Assembly: GCA_003952965.2 (NCBI GenBank)
Contig: CM025854.1
Location: 186,001 to 250,000 of the forward strand
DNA from: Morella rubra
Lineage: Eukaryota; Streptophyta; Magnoliopsida; Fagales; Myricaceae
DNA length: 64,000 bases
Direction of reading: 5' to 3'
Shown here: one piece after another, positions 52,601-64,000 of the stretch
How the letters are laid out: each line of letters starts with the position of its first letter
Position numbering within the stretch: the stretch's first letter is position 1
Position numbers and translations under genes: made by a program
The notes under the pieces: generated by a model
Told to the model about the DNA's origin: nothing
Databases searched by the model: none
The model's input: only the letters and a program-made list of their open reading frames with translations

Positions 52601-54132
52601 CCCATTCCCTGTCTGCCGCCGAGGCACACTAGTATCATCCAAATCATGCAATTACAGAGATCTAAGTTTCAACCACGCATCTTTGATCTTATTGGGTGAG
52701 TTTTTGGAAATTTGGACAAGTGAAGCTCGAAGTGGAAGCCTGGCAATTTTGCCACAGACAACATTATTGTTATAATCATGGACTGATGGACATGTTGTCC
52801 GAGGTGATTGCAGACAGTGATCGAATGACAAGACAGGCCAAACCAGAGCTAACCTACTTTTCCAGCTAGCTAGGCCTAGAACAGCCTCCATCTTTGTCGC
52901 TGTGATCTAACTAGGAATATCACTTCTGCTTGATCTCTCAGAAACCAAAAGAAGCCCAGCCCTATAAAACTAGCCCACTATTCAGGATAGACCTAAACCA
53001 AGATTGGTTATTCTTCCAATTTTTCTCAACTAACTTTTTTGGATGTAACTAAAGATATTCTCACCGTACGTGGAAGGAAACGAAAGATTAACTACTTTCA
53101 TCTTCTGAATTTTGAAAAGGTAACCACAGGAGAAGATGGTAAAGTTTAGTTCGTTTTGACTTCGGAAAATGTGGACCGGTTGGTTGAAGTTATGTTAAAA
53201 TTTGTCTTTTGTTTAAGAATTTTGTTGAAGAACTTTGTACGGTGGACCTGTTGCTTGGCGTGATGACATCCTTGTATAGGATAGGTTACCTCTGATTAAA
53301 TGAGGTGGTTTGTCCTTTGACTGCAAATGTTATCCTTTGACTGCAAATGCTTCAGAAGGAAAATTGCTTGCGTCGAACTGTTGGTGTAAGTTTGGGGCAC
53401 GAAGAAATGCATATATTTTCCCCTGGTGTTTGTGATTTGAGCAAGGCAGACAATTCATACTCTGTTACGAACCCAGATGAACACCCTGATTCAAAAATTC
53501 AAAACCAGATCTTTCTGGGTTTTTTTCTTCTTCTTTTTTTCCAAGCAAAACTAGATCTTGTTTTGGATAACGATACAACCATCACGGAAAAGCACAGCTA
53601 ATTTTCATTCTCTCAATTCAAAGTTTTTAAAAAAAAAAAAGAAAAAAAAAAGAGAGAAGGGATTTCAAGATCATTTCAACCTCACTTTGAAGGTTTCTCT
53701 GATCAGTTTGCTACAAGGCATGTGAAATGCTGATGATCATTGATTCAGGGTACAATCTCGTACTGGCAAGAGTTATGACCTGCAGGCCAACATTAAAGAA
53801 CAAAAAATTATCCAGGGAAGAATGAGAAAAAATTAATTTGAACAACCATCCGTTTCAATCACCCCACTATTTTCTTTACAGAGGAATCAAACAAAGTGAA
53901 ATTTACAGCAAACATCATTTAGTGGATCCCACACGGGTTTTATTCCTGGTTTGTTTTCTACATTTTCCTTACTTTAACGAGCAAAAGTCGAATTAGCAGC
54001 AGCATACAAGGGAACATATTCGTTGAAAATGAAAAGAGGAATTATAATTTAGACATGGGGATCGGAATCTCACGTGCCCAGATTTCCCAGGCACATGGAA
54101 AATGCCGGCTTTCTTGACTCAATACCATGTGA
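46601..54132. other. Long spacer without recognised genes
   Basis: About 7.5 kb. It is AT-rich on the left (46600-48150), with A and T runs (for example T18 near 48620) and a GA run near 49785. Open frames such as 48860-49281, 50129-50320, 51041-51283 and 52464-52891 have no domain, splice or codon-bias support. A short tandem repeat TCCTTTGACTGCAAATG occurs near 53310-53350. It may hold GRAS regulatory sequence and decayed transposons that I cannot classify. Confidence 0.5.
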
Positions 54133-54764
54133 TTATGTTGGGACAACCGGGAAACACAGAGACAAAGAAAGCACGGCAAATTGGCAATAGTGACCAAGGA
54201 TGCATTGGTTCTTACTCGGGTCAAGTTCTGTGATCAAGGCAGCACCTTTGAAGTAGCAAGATCCACCATTGTGCTTGAACTTCTGAAAGTAGTTATTGAA
54301 GGCGTAGGAAGCATGGTCCCTCATGGTGTTCGGGTAATAGCAAGGTTGGTTGACGTGAATTTTACTGCAATCTGCTCCCCCTTTCCCACAAGCCCAATCT
54401 AAGGCCGCCTGCAACTCCTCATCTGGGGTCTGTTCATCGGCTATGCACCATTGCTCGAACTCCCCATCTAATATAGCAACACACATTGCACAACAATGTC
54501 ACTAGAGACAACAAAAAGCCCCTCAAAGTTTTCTAATCTCAGAATATAGGCAGGAGTATAGTTGAGAGTTGAGACTAATCTAGAAAAAAGCATCAATTTT
54601 TGTCATCTGCATTAAGTCTTGCATGCTGCATTGTTGGAGTTGTATGAAAGATTTGTAAGTTCTAATGGGGAACTCAGCTGAGAATTGGTCGACTTACCTG
54701 ATTTCTGGGGAATTATCGACAGAGCGAGCAGAACAAAAAATAAAATCACCAAGAAATTAGACAT
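54133..54764 (-). CDS. Secreted X8-domain (Ole e 10-like) protein, two exons
   Basis: Exons: 54698-54764 and 54133-54467; 402 nt, 133 residues. The first exon is a signal peptide (MSNFLVILFFVLLALSIIPQ). The second carries one X8/CBM43 domain with the six expected cysteines (QWCIADE, LDWACGKGGADC, QPCYYPNT, GGSCYFKG, NQCILG), and the DHASYAFNNYFQ and DPSKNQC signatures. X8 domains bind callose (beta-1,3-glucan) in the cell wall; short stand-alone forms resemble the pollen protein Ole e 10, and GPI-anchored ones act at plasmodesmata. Here the tail after the domain is about 20 residues and mildly hydrophobic ([13 protein letters not shown]); a GPI signal is uncertain. Confidence 0.9.
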
Positions 54765-56177
54765 TGTTGGGAGCGTATGACTCACAGAGTGAAGGCCCAG
54801 TGAGAAGTGACTATCCTGAGAAGTTCCATGACCACAAACTGCCTTCTTTTATAGATAAGTTCATATAGAACAGTTGCCTTCTATCACATACTTTCCCCCC
54901 CAAAAAAAAATTTCATATATATAAAGATGGCACATATGCGATTTGGAGGTTAATGAGCCCCAGCTAAGCGATTACGTCCTAACAAAAGAGGTTATGGGTT
55001 TTCACACTCCAAAACTTGTATCTTATGGACTGGACGCAAAGCTGCAAGAACTTAAATTTATCCTCTCCGTGGAGAATACTCTGTCTTCATGACCAAATCT
55101 TAGGTCTGCTGCGACAATTCCGGAGAAATAGATCTGGTCAGACAATGGATTAAATTAGCCATGATCGGAAAAATCTCCTAACCTTGTTTTTCGGTTTAGG
55201 AAACTTGGACAAAAAAGAAATGAATTGTTCAAATGAATTTCGTTTTTTTTTTTTGGGGTAATTTGTTCAAACTAATTTTGCTAACTCTAAAAATCTCCTC
55301 AACCTTGCTACATTGTAGAATTTTTGTCGAGATAGCAAAATGTCGAATCAGCAGGACACCAGGTTTCATCTGAATTAAGATAGCTACTCATTATTTCCCT
55401 ATACAAAAATAGATGATACAAGTCAGTACCACATTTCCAAACAAACCCCGCAAAGATGAAAGCTAAACAACACTAATCTCAGCAAAATTTGAAAATGGAC
55501 TATTGTAGCTTCATTATACATTCATCCTTACCCTACTTGAGCGGGCATTGCATAAAAGAGTGGAAAAAGAATTACAGGGCATTTTAAAAGAAGCTATATA
55601 CACGAAAAAGCTGCTGTAGGTCCTATGGTTCTTGGAGGGTGATTAGGCAGTGTGGATTTGATGATTATGAAGTATAAGCAGTTGATTTTCTCCTCCAGTA
55701 TCTGCATATGGTTGAACATGTTATCTTGGTCACGCGCCCAGATTCCTGAAAACAAATAACTACTCGGTCAAAATCATGAGCAACAATCGGCACTAGTATC
55801 ATATTCTAACGTGGACAGAATGTAGGTCTTGTTCCAAAACTCAAGTCAGTAGCACTACACGCAATGAAAATTATGCAAAGTTCAGATGTATCATGCAGTG
55901 CATACTATGATGCCAGCAAGCATGCCCCAATATAAACCATCAGCTAGAGTGTGGTTGAATTTACCGTATCTGTAAACTGGGAAGATGCGGTTTTGGATTA
56001 GCCTAAACGCCAGCTCATTGCAGTGAAGCTTGCGATTAGCCGGAGAACATTAATGCAGTGAGGGTCAATCCCCGCATGTTTGTGCATGTAACAAACGTTA
56101 ACCTTTCGTCTGGACCTCTGTCAACCTTTTGTTTGGACCACCGATAGATGATCAGAGTCATATGTGTGTCTGCCTCA
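54765..56177. other. Intergenic region, X8 gene to AHK2
   Basis: The left part is the X8 promoter. The right part (about 55500-56177) should hold the AHK2 3' UTR. A T-run near 55245. No gene seen. Confidence 0.55.
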
Positions 56178-59100
56178 TCAACTGGACTCAAAGAAACGTG
56201 CCACTGTTGAATAAAGTTGCCCCTCTTCGAAGGGTTTGGAAACATAATCATCCATCCCACATTTCATACACTCTTCATGTGTAGCCTGAATCACATCAGC
56301 TGTCATTGCTAATATCGGTGTGTGCCAATGAACCACATTCCCAAAGATTTCTCTTGATACTTCTCCTGATGCAATTTTCTCATTAACCTCACTCTCTACA
56401 GAGCGGATTTGTCGTGTTGCTTCAAACCTGCATAATTGTAGATAAAGTATAACAATGTAGCCATACGCATGACAGGATTCATTGCATGAGAAATTTGCTG
56501 TATGAGATGCTAAAAGTAAAGGCACTCCTAATTGGTACCACTTCTCCCACAACATTGAGAACTTAATGATCAATGGGCATAAAATAGAATAAACTAAAAA
56601 TGAGTGAACAATGACAATAAAGCAACAGCCTTGTAACTAGGGTTAAAGGTTATTTATACCAGTGACTGGGTTAAGGCTCCACTAATTTAACCTTGCTCAA
56701 CCAGAACATTAAATTGTTAATGATATTCAAGAATAACACAACTCTATTGCAAACAACTCAACCAAGAGACCAATGAAAACAGATTTTGGCGTGACAGTAA
56801 CAAAAAGGTGACTTTTGGTCTCGGGAACTTCAAGAGCAGGGCCCCCATAACTAGATGTCGCTTCAAACAAATACTGGTAGACAATTACAAGGTACTCGGT
56901 TTTCTCTGATGACCACACAACCCTTTGCATTAAACATTAAATCCAAATTAAGTAACTAAAGGACAGAGAGATCGATTACCCGTCCATTTCTGGCATCTGG
57001 AGATCCATAAAGCAAGCATCAAAGCAGTGTGGTGGCCTAAGCATAGCTAAAGCAGCTTTGCCACTCTCCACACAGGTCACAATTGCTCCATACTTCATTA
57101 GAGCACCTTCTGCCACTCTTCTATTAACTCCATTGTCATCCACCACCAAAATCCGCTTTTCTCTCAGTAAATTTCCCAGAGTAGACGCATTTTTTCTGTT
57201 TACTTTCCTCTTCAGACCACTTCCAAGGGTTTCTTGGAAGCAGGCAACCAAGACACTTAACCGAAGAGGTTTAATCAGTACCTTATCTACAAGACCAGCA
57301 GACTTAAGCTCACTGCGTTCATTGAGGCTAATGGAGGTAGCCAAGAGAAATATCTTTGGAAGGTGTATGGGGATCTCTGAACTTTTGTTCTGCCGATGAT
57401 CCCTGAGTGAACGATGGAATAAGAAACAGGCTTCTTTATCCCAAACATCATTGTCAACAAGGACCATGGCCATATTTGCTGACACACTGAACCAAACAAC
57501 TAACAATGCATTAGCAAATCCAACCATTAAATAAATAGTAAAATCGTACGTAGTCCATTTAATTCCATTTACAAGTGATTAGTTCCGTTATTTTTCTTCT
57601 GTGATAAGCCAATTAATAAACCTTTCTTTACAAAGTTGAGTATATGGACTCTGGCAATAAAACTATGAATATAACGAGTCCAGCTCACAAAATGACGAAG
57701 TCCAAAAGTAAATGGCTGATGCTACAAATAGCTAGGGAAGTAAAGCATACCCTGTGTTGAAAGCATTTGATAGATAAGAGCATGCTGATTTTGGACTAAA
57801 AGCTATATCCGTGGATATCCCCAACCTCTGCAGATGATATCTAGTGACCTCAGCTCGGACGGTTCTTTTGTCAATTACCAATGCTCTTAATCCTTGGAAC
57901 TCTGAAACAGCTGGGTCACACTGTTGCCACTTTATATCCAGAGAACTTATTTCTCCTTTCCTGAAGGGTGCAGTGAATGAAAAAGTACTGCCAACCCCAG
58001 GTTCACTCACAAATCCTATCTCTCCACACATGAGATCCACCAAACATTTGCAAATGCTCAATCCTATTCCTGTCCCACCATATGTTCGTGAAGTGGAACT
58101 GTCAGCCTGCATGAAAGGTGTAAAGATGCGGCTCTGTGCATCAAAAGGAATTCCCACCCCCGTATCCTCAACCGTTACTAGTAATCCGATCACTTCAGGT
58201 TCCTCCATTGATTGTGTACAGCTTAGTTTTTTAAAATGCTCCCAGCTTTTCCATCTATTAACCACCCGAAATCCACTCAATGAATTATAAGTTTTGTCAG
58301 ACATGTCTTGAACTGAACTCAAGCCTTGTCTCAGCACTTCGTCCATACTATCTGGTGCACCCCTCACTTCATCTGCCAGATGCACTGAGACAAATATATG
58401 TCCTTTGTCATGCGTGAACTGCAGTATAACAACATAAAAATTTAGCAAACAGCATTATTCAACTACAAGAGACAGCTCTAAATATGATAGCTGGTTAGAA
58501 TAGCGCAAGTTCAATATGTGGTCTGATTGGCATGGTGTGCAACAAGACCATAATCCTGTCAGTAGACCTCAACTCACGTACAGTACATATCAAATGGAAA
58601 TTTCTTTTGCAATCATCTCAAATAGAAGGGATATCAAATTTGGAGGGGGGGGCAGGGCTGAAAGGACAACTACCCAAAAACACGACTAACCTTAATTGAA
58701 TTTCCAACAAGATTCGTGATTATCTGCCTGAACCGTCCAGGGTCACCAATCATAACTTCAGGTACTTCATTGGACACATAAACCGCCAACTTCTCTCACC
58801 CAAGGAACACCGACATAAGTTAATAGGAACTCATATCAGCAGGAACAGCAAAAGAATAGAAAAGGAAGTGGCTTGATTTTACCTCAATCCCTTTTTCATT
58901 AGATTTGCCTGAGAAGAGAGATAAAACATTATCAAGAACAGCACGTAGATCGAAAGGTACAGCTTCAAGCTCGAGCCTGCCTGATTCTATCTTAGCCCGA
59001 TCAAGAACCTCATTTATCAGTGATATGAGATCTTCGCCACTATTATGGGCAGTCTGTGCATAATCCAGTTGGGTTGCATCAAGATCAGTGTCCATCAGCA

Positions 59101-61915
59101 TTTGCAGCATACCTGTAACATGATTCGAATTAGTATCTTGCTAGTTAATTGCGTGAGATCTGCATCATATACACTGCAATTAAAGACTCCTACCTAAGAC
59201 ACCATTCATTGGAGTCCTGATCTCGTGGGAAACAGTCGCAAGAAACTGCAGGGAGAAACCTCAGCGATATCATCAATTGAAAAAACATTAGGTGAAAGAA
59301 AACGTAATAAGGAGCACGGAAAAAATGTAAGAAGAAAAGTGAAAATTATTATGCACTTAAATCTGTAAATGTAAAAACCATGTTATGAGGAGAAAATTGG
59401 AGAATCATCCTTAAGCATTCCAAACAAGAAAAGCACTCAAAAGGAAGACTAAAAACAAAACCCACCTGAGATTTTGCCACATCAGCAGCTTCAGCACGAA
59501 CTTTGAGTTCCTCCATTTTCCGATAGTCATCCTCCACCTTTGCAATTCTACTTATAGCTGCTGAAAAGATATGGCCGACAAGCAAAGTAATTACTAGGAG
59601 TCCCATGGAGGCATTTATTGCCGTCCATGGTAAAGGAGGTTTCTGCTTGAACCTGCAAGACAAGGAACATAATTAGAACTAATGAAAAGTATGTGACTCC
59701 ACAGAATGGACTGTTGTTTAGAGATAATAAAATGTGGAGCTAACCTGCAATGCATCTCATGCTTCCGTTGAGGATCTCCGAAATCAAGGTTGCTAATGTG
59801 CAATAGGCCAGTATCAGTGACCTCAGTACCATACATGTTGATGGGAGAAGATGCATTAGTTATGTCATAAACATTCACCATGATCATTTGCTTGCTGGCA
59901 AGTTGGTGCAGAAGCTTCTCTACCAGTGATGGGACATCATATGAAGCACCCAGATACCTTTTTTAAGAAGGAAGCCAGCATAAGAATCAGTTCCAGCTCA
60001 CTGATACATAGTGTCTACTTCACCACAATGCAAAAATGAATTTTAGGTCACAAGGAAAAAAGAGAATTACAGGAAGATGAAATTACCCCACAGTGGCTTC
60101 AATACGTTGCTGTGGTGTAGCCTTAGGAGGGAGGTCAGTATTGTAGACGGCAAATGTGAGTACAACACCAAGGTGATTGGATTTCAATAGCTTAAAAGGT
60201 GATGTAAGCACTCCTTTTCCCGTTGCCCTCGCTCGCAAAATGTTCTCGCGATCCTCCTATATTATAATACAACTAGAGTTTCTCATATAAATGCAACCAA
60301 AGTTATGGGTAGAACACTATAAGCGATCTTAAACTGAGTGCCAAAACCTAAATCTTGATCTTAACCGGTGTGCATAAACATCTTTCCAAAGTAATTGTAA
60401 TCGCGATCAGTAATGCTTCATTAAGTGGAAAATCTCAAGTGGTAGATCTGCTAAGAAAGCATGAGGGCTGAGTACAATAGGAGACCCGAATTTTATCGCA
60501 TAAGAAACAACCTAATCATGCATATGCAAATGGGTGCTAGCTTTGAAGACAAAATAAGCACACTGCCACAAAAATCCAATGCTTCAAAATTCCTCAACCA
60601 GGCATTTTCGAATATCAAAGCCTTGTAAGACAGTTTCAATCTCTTGAGTAAAAAAAATCAACTAGGACAAGCTCCATTATGCAGAAGTGTGCAAGCGACC
60701 ATATGAGATCCATGGGCAGCTCTGCAGCGCCTGGATTACAAGAGGTCTCAGATTTTCCCCAGAGCTAAAATTATGAAAAGAATTCTGAATGTCTTCTCAG
60801 TTAAACAGAATAAAATAAAATAGATGAAACACACCTTGCCAGACATCATGTCAATAGAGACAATATGGGAGACAGTTTCTTGAGAAAATATCACAGGAGC
60901 ATATTCATCTTGAATGGGTGCAGGATCCAGATTATCTGGAATACAATCTTGGACTAGCGTCTGGTCCTCTGTTTCCATTTTCTTGATCGTCCATCCATGC
61001 TGCTTCTCAAATTGCTCCCTCTCCGAGTGAGGGACTTTCAGAGCATAAGCAACACCGCTAGTAAGCGGTCTTTCAAAAGCTGTCCTCTCAGTATATTCAC
61101 CAAATGTTTTCTGCAAATAGAAAAGAAAATGAACAAACAAATTCAACTTCTATAACAAATATTCCATCCTTTCAGACTGGTTTGCATGACTATGTGCCCA
61201 TAACTATACAGGAAAAAATAGGCATTAGTATGATTTGCCAACACCCCCCCCCCCCCACCCGTGGGACTTCACTACTTAACAAGGGATGCGGCGATACTCA
61301 TCTTCCTCATGTAAATTTAAAAAAACAATTTTGTTTCCCATCAGTGTTCAGCAAGCCATGTCCACATTAGATTCTTAGGTAACAATCAGGGAAACTTTGC
61401 AGAGAAAGCTCTAGAATGTTGACATCCAGGTACCATCACTCAAACCAGCATTGCAGAAGCCTATAGAGTTTGAATATGATCAAAATAATTGACATACAGA
61501 CTCATAAGTCGTATACAAAGGAAACATCTAACGATGGAGGTACATTTACCTGATCAATTGCAGAAGGATGTTTCCCATGGTGAAAGGTGGAGACCAGAAT
61601 AGCTAAGGCATGAACATGGTTCATGCTCACATTAAACTGATCCTGCAACATCCGGGCCCGCTCATCACACATGTTGGCTAGTGTTTCCTCCCTCCTCAAA
61701 ACGATTTCTTCATTCAAGTACCAAAACCACCAAATTGACATAGCTATTCCAAGTAAAACAAATACTAGTAGGAGCGTCTTCCTCCACTTCCCAGCCCCTT
61801 TAGGAGGACTATGGGCTTGCTGTTGCTGCCTCTGCTGCTGCTGCTGAGCCACTGGAGGTTGATGGGCAACCTTCTTCCTTTGGTTTCTCCGCAATTTCAA
61901 AAGCAAGCCAGACAT
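56178..61915 (-). CDS. HK2: Cytokinin receptor histidine kinase, AHK2 type, eleven exons
   Basis: Exons: 61550-61915, 60835-61110, 60087-60256, 59745-59957, 59466-59652, 59194-59245, 58883-59112, 58691-58789, 57751-58418, 56980-57486, 56178-56427; 3018 nt, 1005 residues. Order: Gln-rich cytosolic start; TM helix (about 47-66); extracytosolic cytokinin-binding CHASE domain (about 95-330; [31 protein letters not shown]); TM helix (about 351-375); dimerisation domain with phospho-His H411 in [13 protein letters not shown]; ATPase domain ([22 protein letters not shown]); degenerate receiver; then a canonical receiver with ILVVDDN, phospho-acceptor D915 in [12 protein letters not shown], and SKPFEE. 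It senses cytokinin at the ER/plasma membrane and feeds the His-Asp phosphorelay. [12 protein letters not shown] and [16 protein letters not shown] match AHK2 better than AHK3/AHK4. The start is uncertain: the frame stays open about 50 codons upstream without ATG, so an upstream exon may supply the N-terminus. Confidence 0.93.
61244..61256 (+). repeat. C13 homopolymer in AHK2 intron 1
   Basis: Uninterrupted run of 13 C, then ACCC. Confidence 0.9.
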
Positions 61916-62391
61916 CTTGCAGCTCACTATAACCACAACAAGGATTAACCAACTGACTTTTACAGAAGTACAGAAACTTTCACAGAGATCTTTCACACAG
62001 TCTGCCAAAGCCCTTGATAGCAATAAGTTCTGGTTGAAGACAGAAAGAAAAACAATTAATCTTTTATGTCAGCACTAGGGGATCCAAGCTTCAAGCTGTT
62101 AGAATATTTAGCTCTCTTTATAAGAATTCTGAATCAGAAAGTGTTACAGGTACTTTGATATGCATGAGCTTATTCAAAAGGGCACCAAAAGCCCTTGCTC
62201 AAACTTTCCCATTTAATACACACTATTGATGTACAACAGTACGTCAAATTCCTGATGTTGACCGTATAATTCAGTACGCGGCAGAGAAATGGAAGCATCC
62301 CAGTGTATATTATTAGAACACTACACAACACCTGACTAGCAAAGGCAATCCCTGCAACCTAACACCAAACTACTTTAAGAAAAAAAAAGGA

Positions 62392-62410
62392 GGGGGGGGG
62401 GGGGGGGGGG
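62392..62410 (+). repeat. G19 homopolymer upstream of AHK2
   Basis: Uninterrupted run of 19 G preceded by A8, GG and A. Length is unlikely to be reliable in any assembly. Confidence 0.9.
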
Positions 62411-62635
62411 AGTAGAGCACTTTCTAAAGATATTACAAATTTTTTGATTTTCAATTTTCAAATCTACCAGTTTCTATAAGAATGTACCTAGATCTGGTAA
62501 TTTACATTGCAACCTAACAACCAAGAGTAGAATACAACTGTCCCAAATCTTTTCATGTCATTATTTTCCACCTTTAGGTCGTTTAATGTAGAAAGGTAAG
62601 TTTTCAGAGCACCCATGAGGCAGATAAAAATGTTA

Positions 62636-62770
62636 AGCTGTTGCAGGTGTGGTGTGCACATTTGTATCAATATTAATGGAGACCAAATTGGGCCCACATT
62701 AAACATACGGATGGCATTCTCTAGTGCATTCACTAGTTACACATACAGCTGTTGCAGGTGTGGTGTGCAC
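62636..62770 (+). repeat. 24-bp direct repeat upstream of AHK2
   Basis: AGCTGTTGCAGGTGTGGTGT followed by GCAC occurs at 62636-62659 and 62747-62770, 111 bp apart start to start. Confidence 0.85.
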
Positions 62771-62846
62771 TTTATTTTTTTTATTTTTTTGTTAATTTGG
62801 GGGGAAGGGATGGAGGAGATTGGGTGATTTACGACTTATATCGAAG

Positions 62847-63218
62847 TCAATACAATAGGAAGAGAATTCTATGGCAAGATTTCAAGTTTGAGACTTTCGA
62901 GCATGAAACTCCATGTTCCATCTTATGGCAACTTGGCCATACCTTAGCACAAATCTGATCCTCATTTGAAATTGATGAAATTTTAGATCGCGTGTTAAAT
63001 GAAAGATGGTTGTCATATAAGATTGACAGGCCAAGCTTGCTGGGGATGAACTCTTCTCGAACTGGGCATTGGTCTCTAGGTTCATCATTTTCTTCAACCC
63101 ATCTATGCTGCTTGTGAAACTCCTGTACCTCTGAACATGGTAAACTCAGAGCACAGGTAATGCCATCACTTAACAAAGTTCTGGGTCCAAAGTCTTTAGC
63201 ACATCGGAGGGATGTTAT
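62847..63218 (-). pseudogene. CHASE-like histidine kinase fragment
   Basis: An open frame of about 123 codons. The segment FGPRTLLSDGITCALSLP, then CSEVQEFHKQHRW aligns with AHK2 exon 2 [16 protein letters not shown], then [13 protein letters not shown]. The next residues QCPVREEFIP resemble [11 protein letters not shown]. After that similarity fades. It starts at an AG acceptor-like TAGCAG, where AHK2 exon 2 also starts at an acceptor. No neighbouring TM, kinase or receiver exons are seen between it and AHK2, on the same strand. It is probably a decayed tandem duplicate, perhaps inside an AHK2 5' UTR intron; a separate divergent gene running beyond the window is less likely. Confidence 0.6.
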
Positions 63219-64000
63219 CTGCTATTCATCAATTATAGTGAGACGTACCAAAAAGACATAACAAATAAGCAATGGAAACAAAATCAAGCATCCTTTTCAT
63301 CTAATATGTAATATGTATCTTGAAAGTGGGTCTCAGACCTTTCGCAACATTGGATTTCTTATCCTCGAAATCAGTGTTAAGGGAGAAAATACGAGGAAGT
63401 CAATTCAGCAAAGAAATCTATTTCATAGCGTTATGAATGGTTAAAGAACTAAAACCTCATAAGAATGAAAACGACGGAGAGATGTTACTTGTTACCCCTT
63501 GGTCCTTATTCCCCAGCCAACCCAGAAATCATTGTCCCTTCTATGCAATGACACGTGTGACACTCGTAACTAGACAACTTATGTAAAGTTATTATCTGTA
63601 GAAGAAATTAACACATTCCAATCACACAGTAGCCATTATATGTTTCCTTTTCACATTTCCTTCCACCCCTTATGGCGCATGATTTCCTCAGCATCCTGAC
63701 ATGATTACTCCAACACTTCCAAAGTACTTTTACGTATTCTTTATGTGCTTCTGAAGAAAAACGGGAGAGGGGAGGGGCAAGAAAATAACACTTCTCATTC
63801 GAATAAAAGTCCCCTAAAGAAGCAGTGAGTACTGGGACAAATCAATGGGAGTAGACCCATGAAGCTTGGATGAAAATAAGAGCATCTCTGTAGAAGATTT
63901 TCCCGAACTTAATTTGAAGAGGAGAGGTATTGTTTTGCCGCTCGGGTAATCGACCATATAGGAACGATAACCATAAGAGAGGAACTTCTTACTGCTCTAA
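63219..64000. other. Window end, no gene recognised
   Basis: Mixed sequence with a ACACGTGTGACAC-type E/G-box (near 63551) and short A/T runs. It may be promoter or leader of the AHK2 locus on the minus strand. I see no coding signal. Confidence 0.4.

Overview
This is nuclear DNA from a flowering plant, most likely a core eudicot. It has AT-rich spacers, genes split by GT-AG introns, an intron-less nuclear tRNA-Leu, many short transposon remnants, and plant-only families (WRKY, GRAS, NPH3/BTB, WNK, X8, cytokinin receptor). The species cannot be named from the sequence alone. Exon borders below were read by eye; in each gene the exon phases join and the summed lengths divide by three.

Layout. 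58-2924 (-): NAT9-like N-acetyltransferase, six exons, with a TRIM retroelement remnant in intron 4 and an inverted-repeat element just upstream. 4197-5399 (+): cytochrome b561/DOMON protein. 5858-5939 (-): tRNA-Leu(CAG). 8671-13172 (-): two-RRM glycine-rich hnRNP with a 14-nt terminal coding exon. 14-17.6 kb: spacer with a hAT-like MITE. 17851-19587 (+): cytosolic-type thymidine kinase. 20031-22826 (-): NPH3/BTB protein. 24.8-32.7 kb: direct duplication of a WNK11-like kinase gene, right copy intact, left copy broken. 34102-35631 (-): splicing factor ESS-2/DGCR14. 37.0-42.0 kb (+): group I WRKY gene preceded by a partial duplicate of its first three exons. 42959-44593 (-): PAT1/SCL21-type GRAS protein. 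46.6-54.1 kb: spacer with no gene seen. 54133-54764 (-): small secreted X8 protein. 56178-61915 (-): AHK2-type cytokinin receptor histidine kinase, eleven exons. 62847-63218 (-): a diverged CHASE-like fragment upstream of it.

The genes are independent transcription units, not an operon. Several touch signalling: cytokinin perception (AHK2), phytochrome A/defence-type transcription (GRAS PAT1 branch, WRKY), and NPH3-type adaptor and WNK kinase functions. Others are housekeeping (ESS-2, thymidine kinase, hnRNP, NAT9). From memory, the gene order recalls parts of Arabidopsis At2g0484x-0489x, At3g0779x-0781x and At5g4813x-4815x.

The most unusual features are the two direct duplications (WNK and WRKY). 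In each, only the left copy carries a cluster of small deletions. The WRKY junction also holds a 28-29 bp insert copied from inside the gene. Either these are recent duplications with one decaying copy, or they are assembly artefacts from unmerged, unpolished sequence. I see no wholly new biological system.
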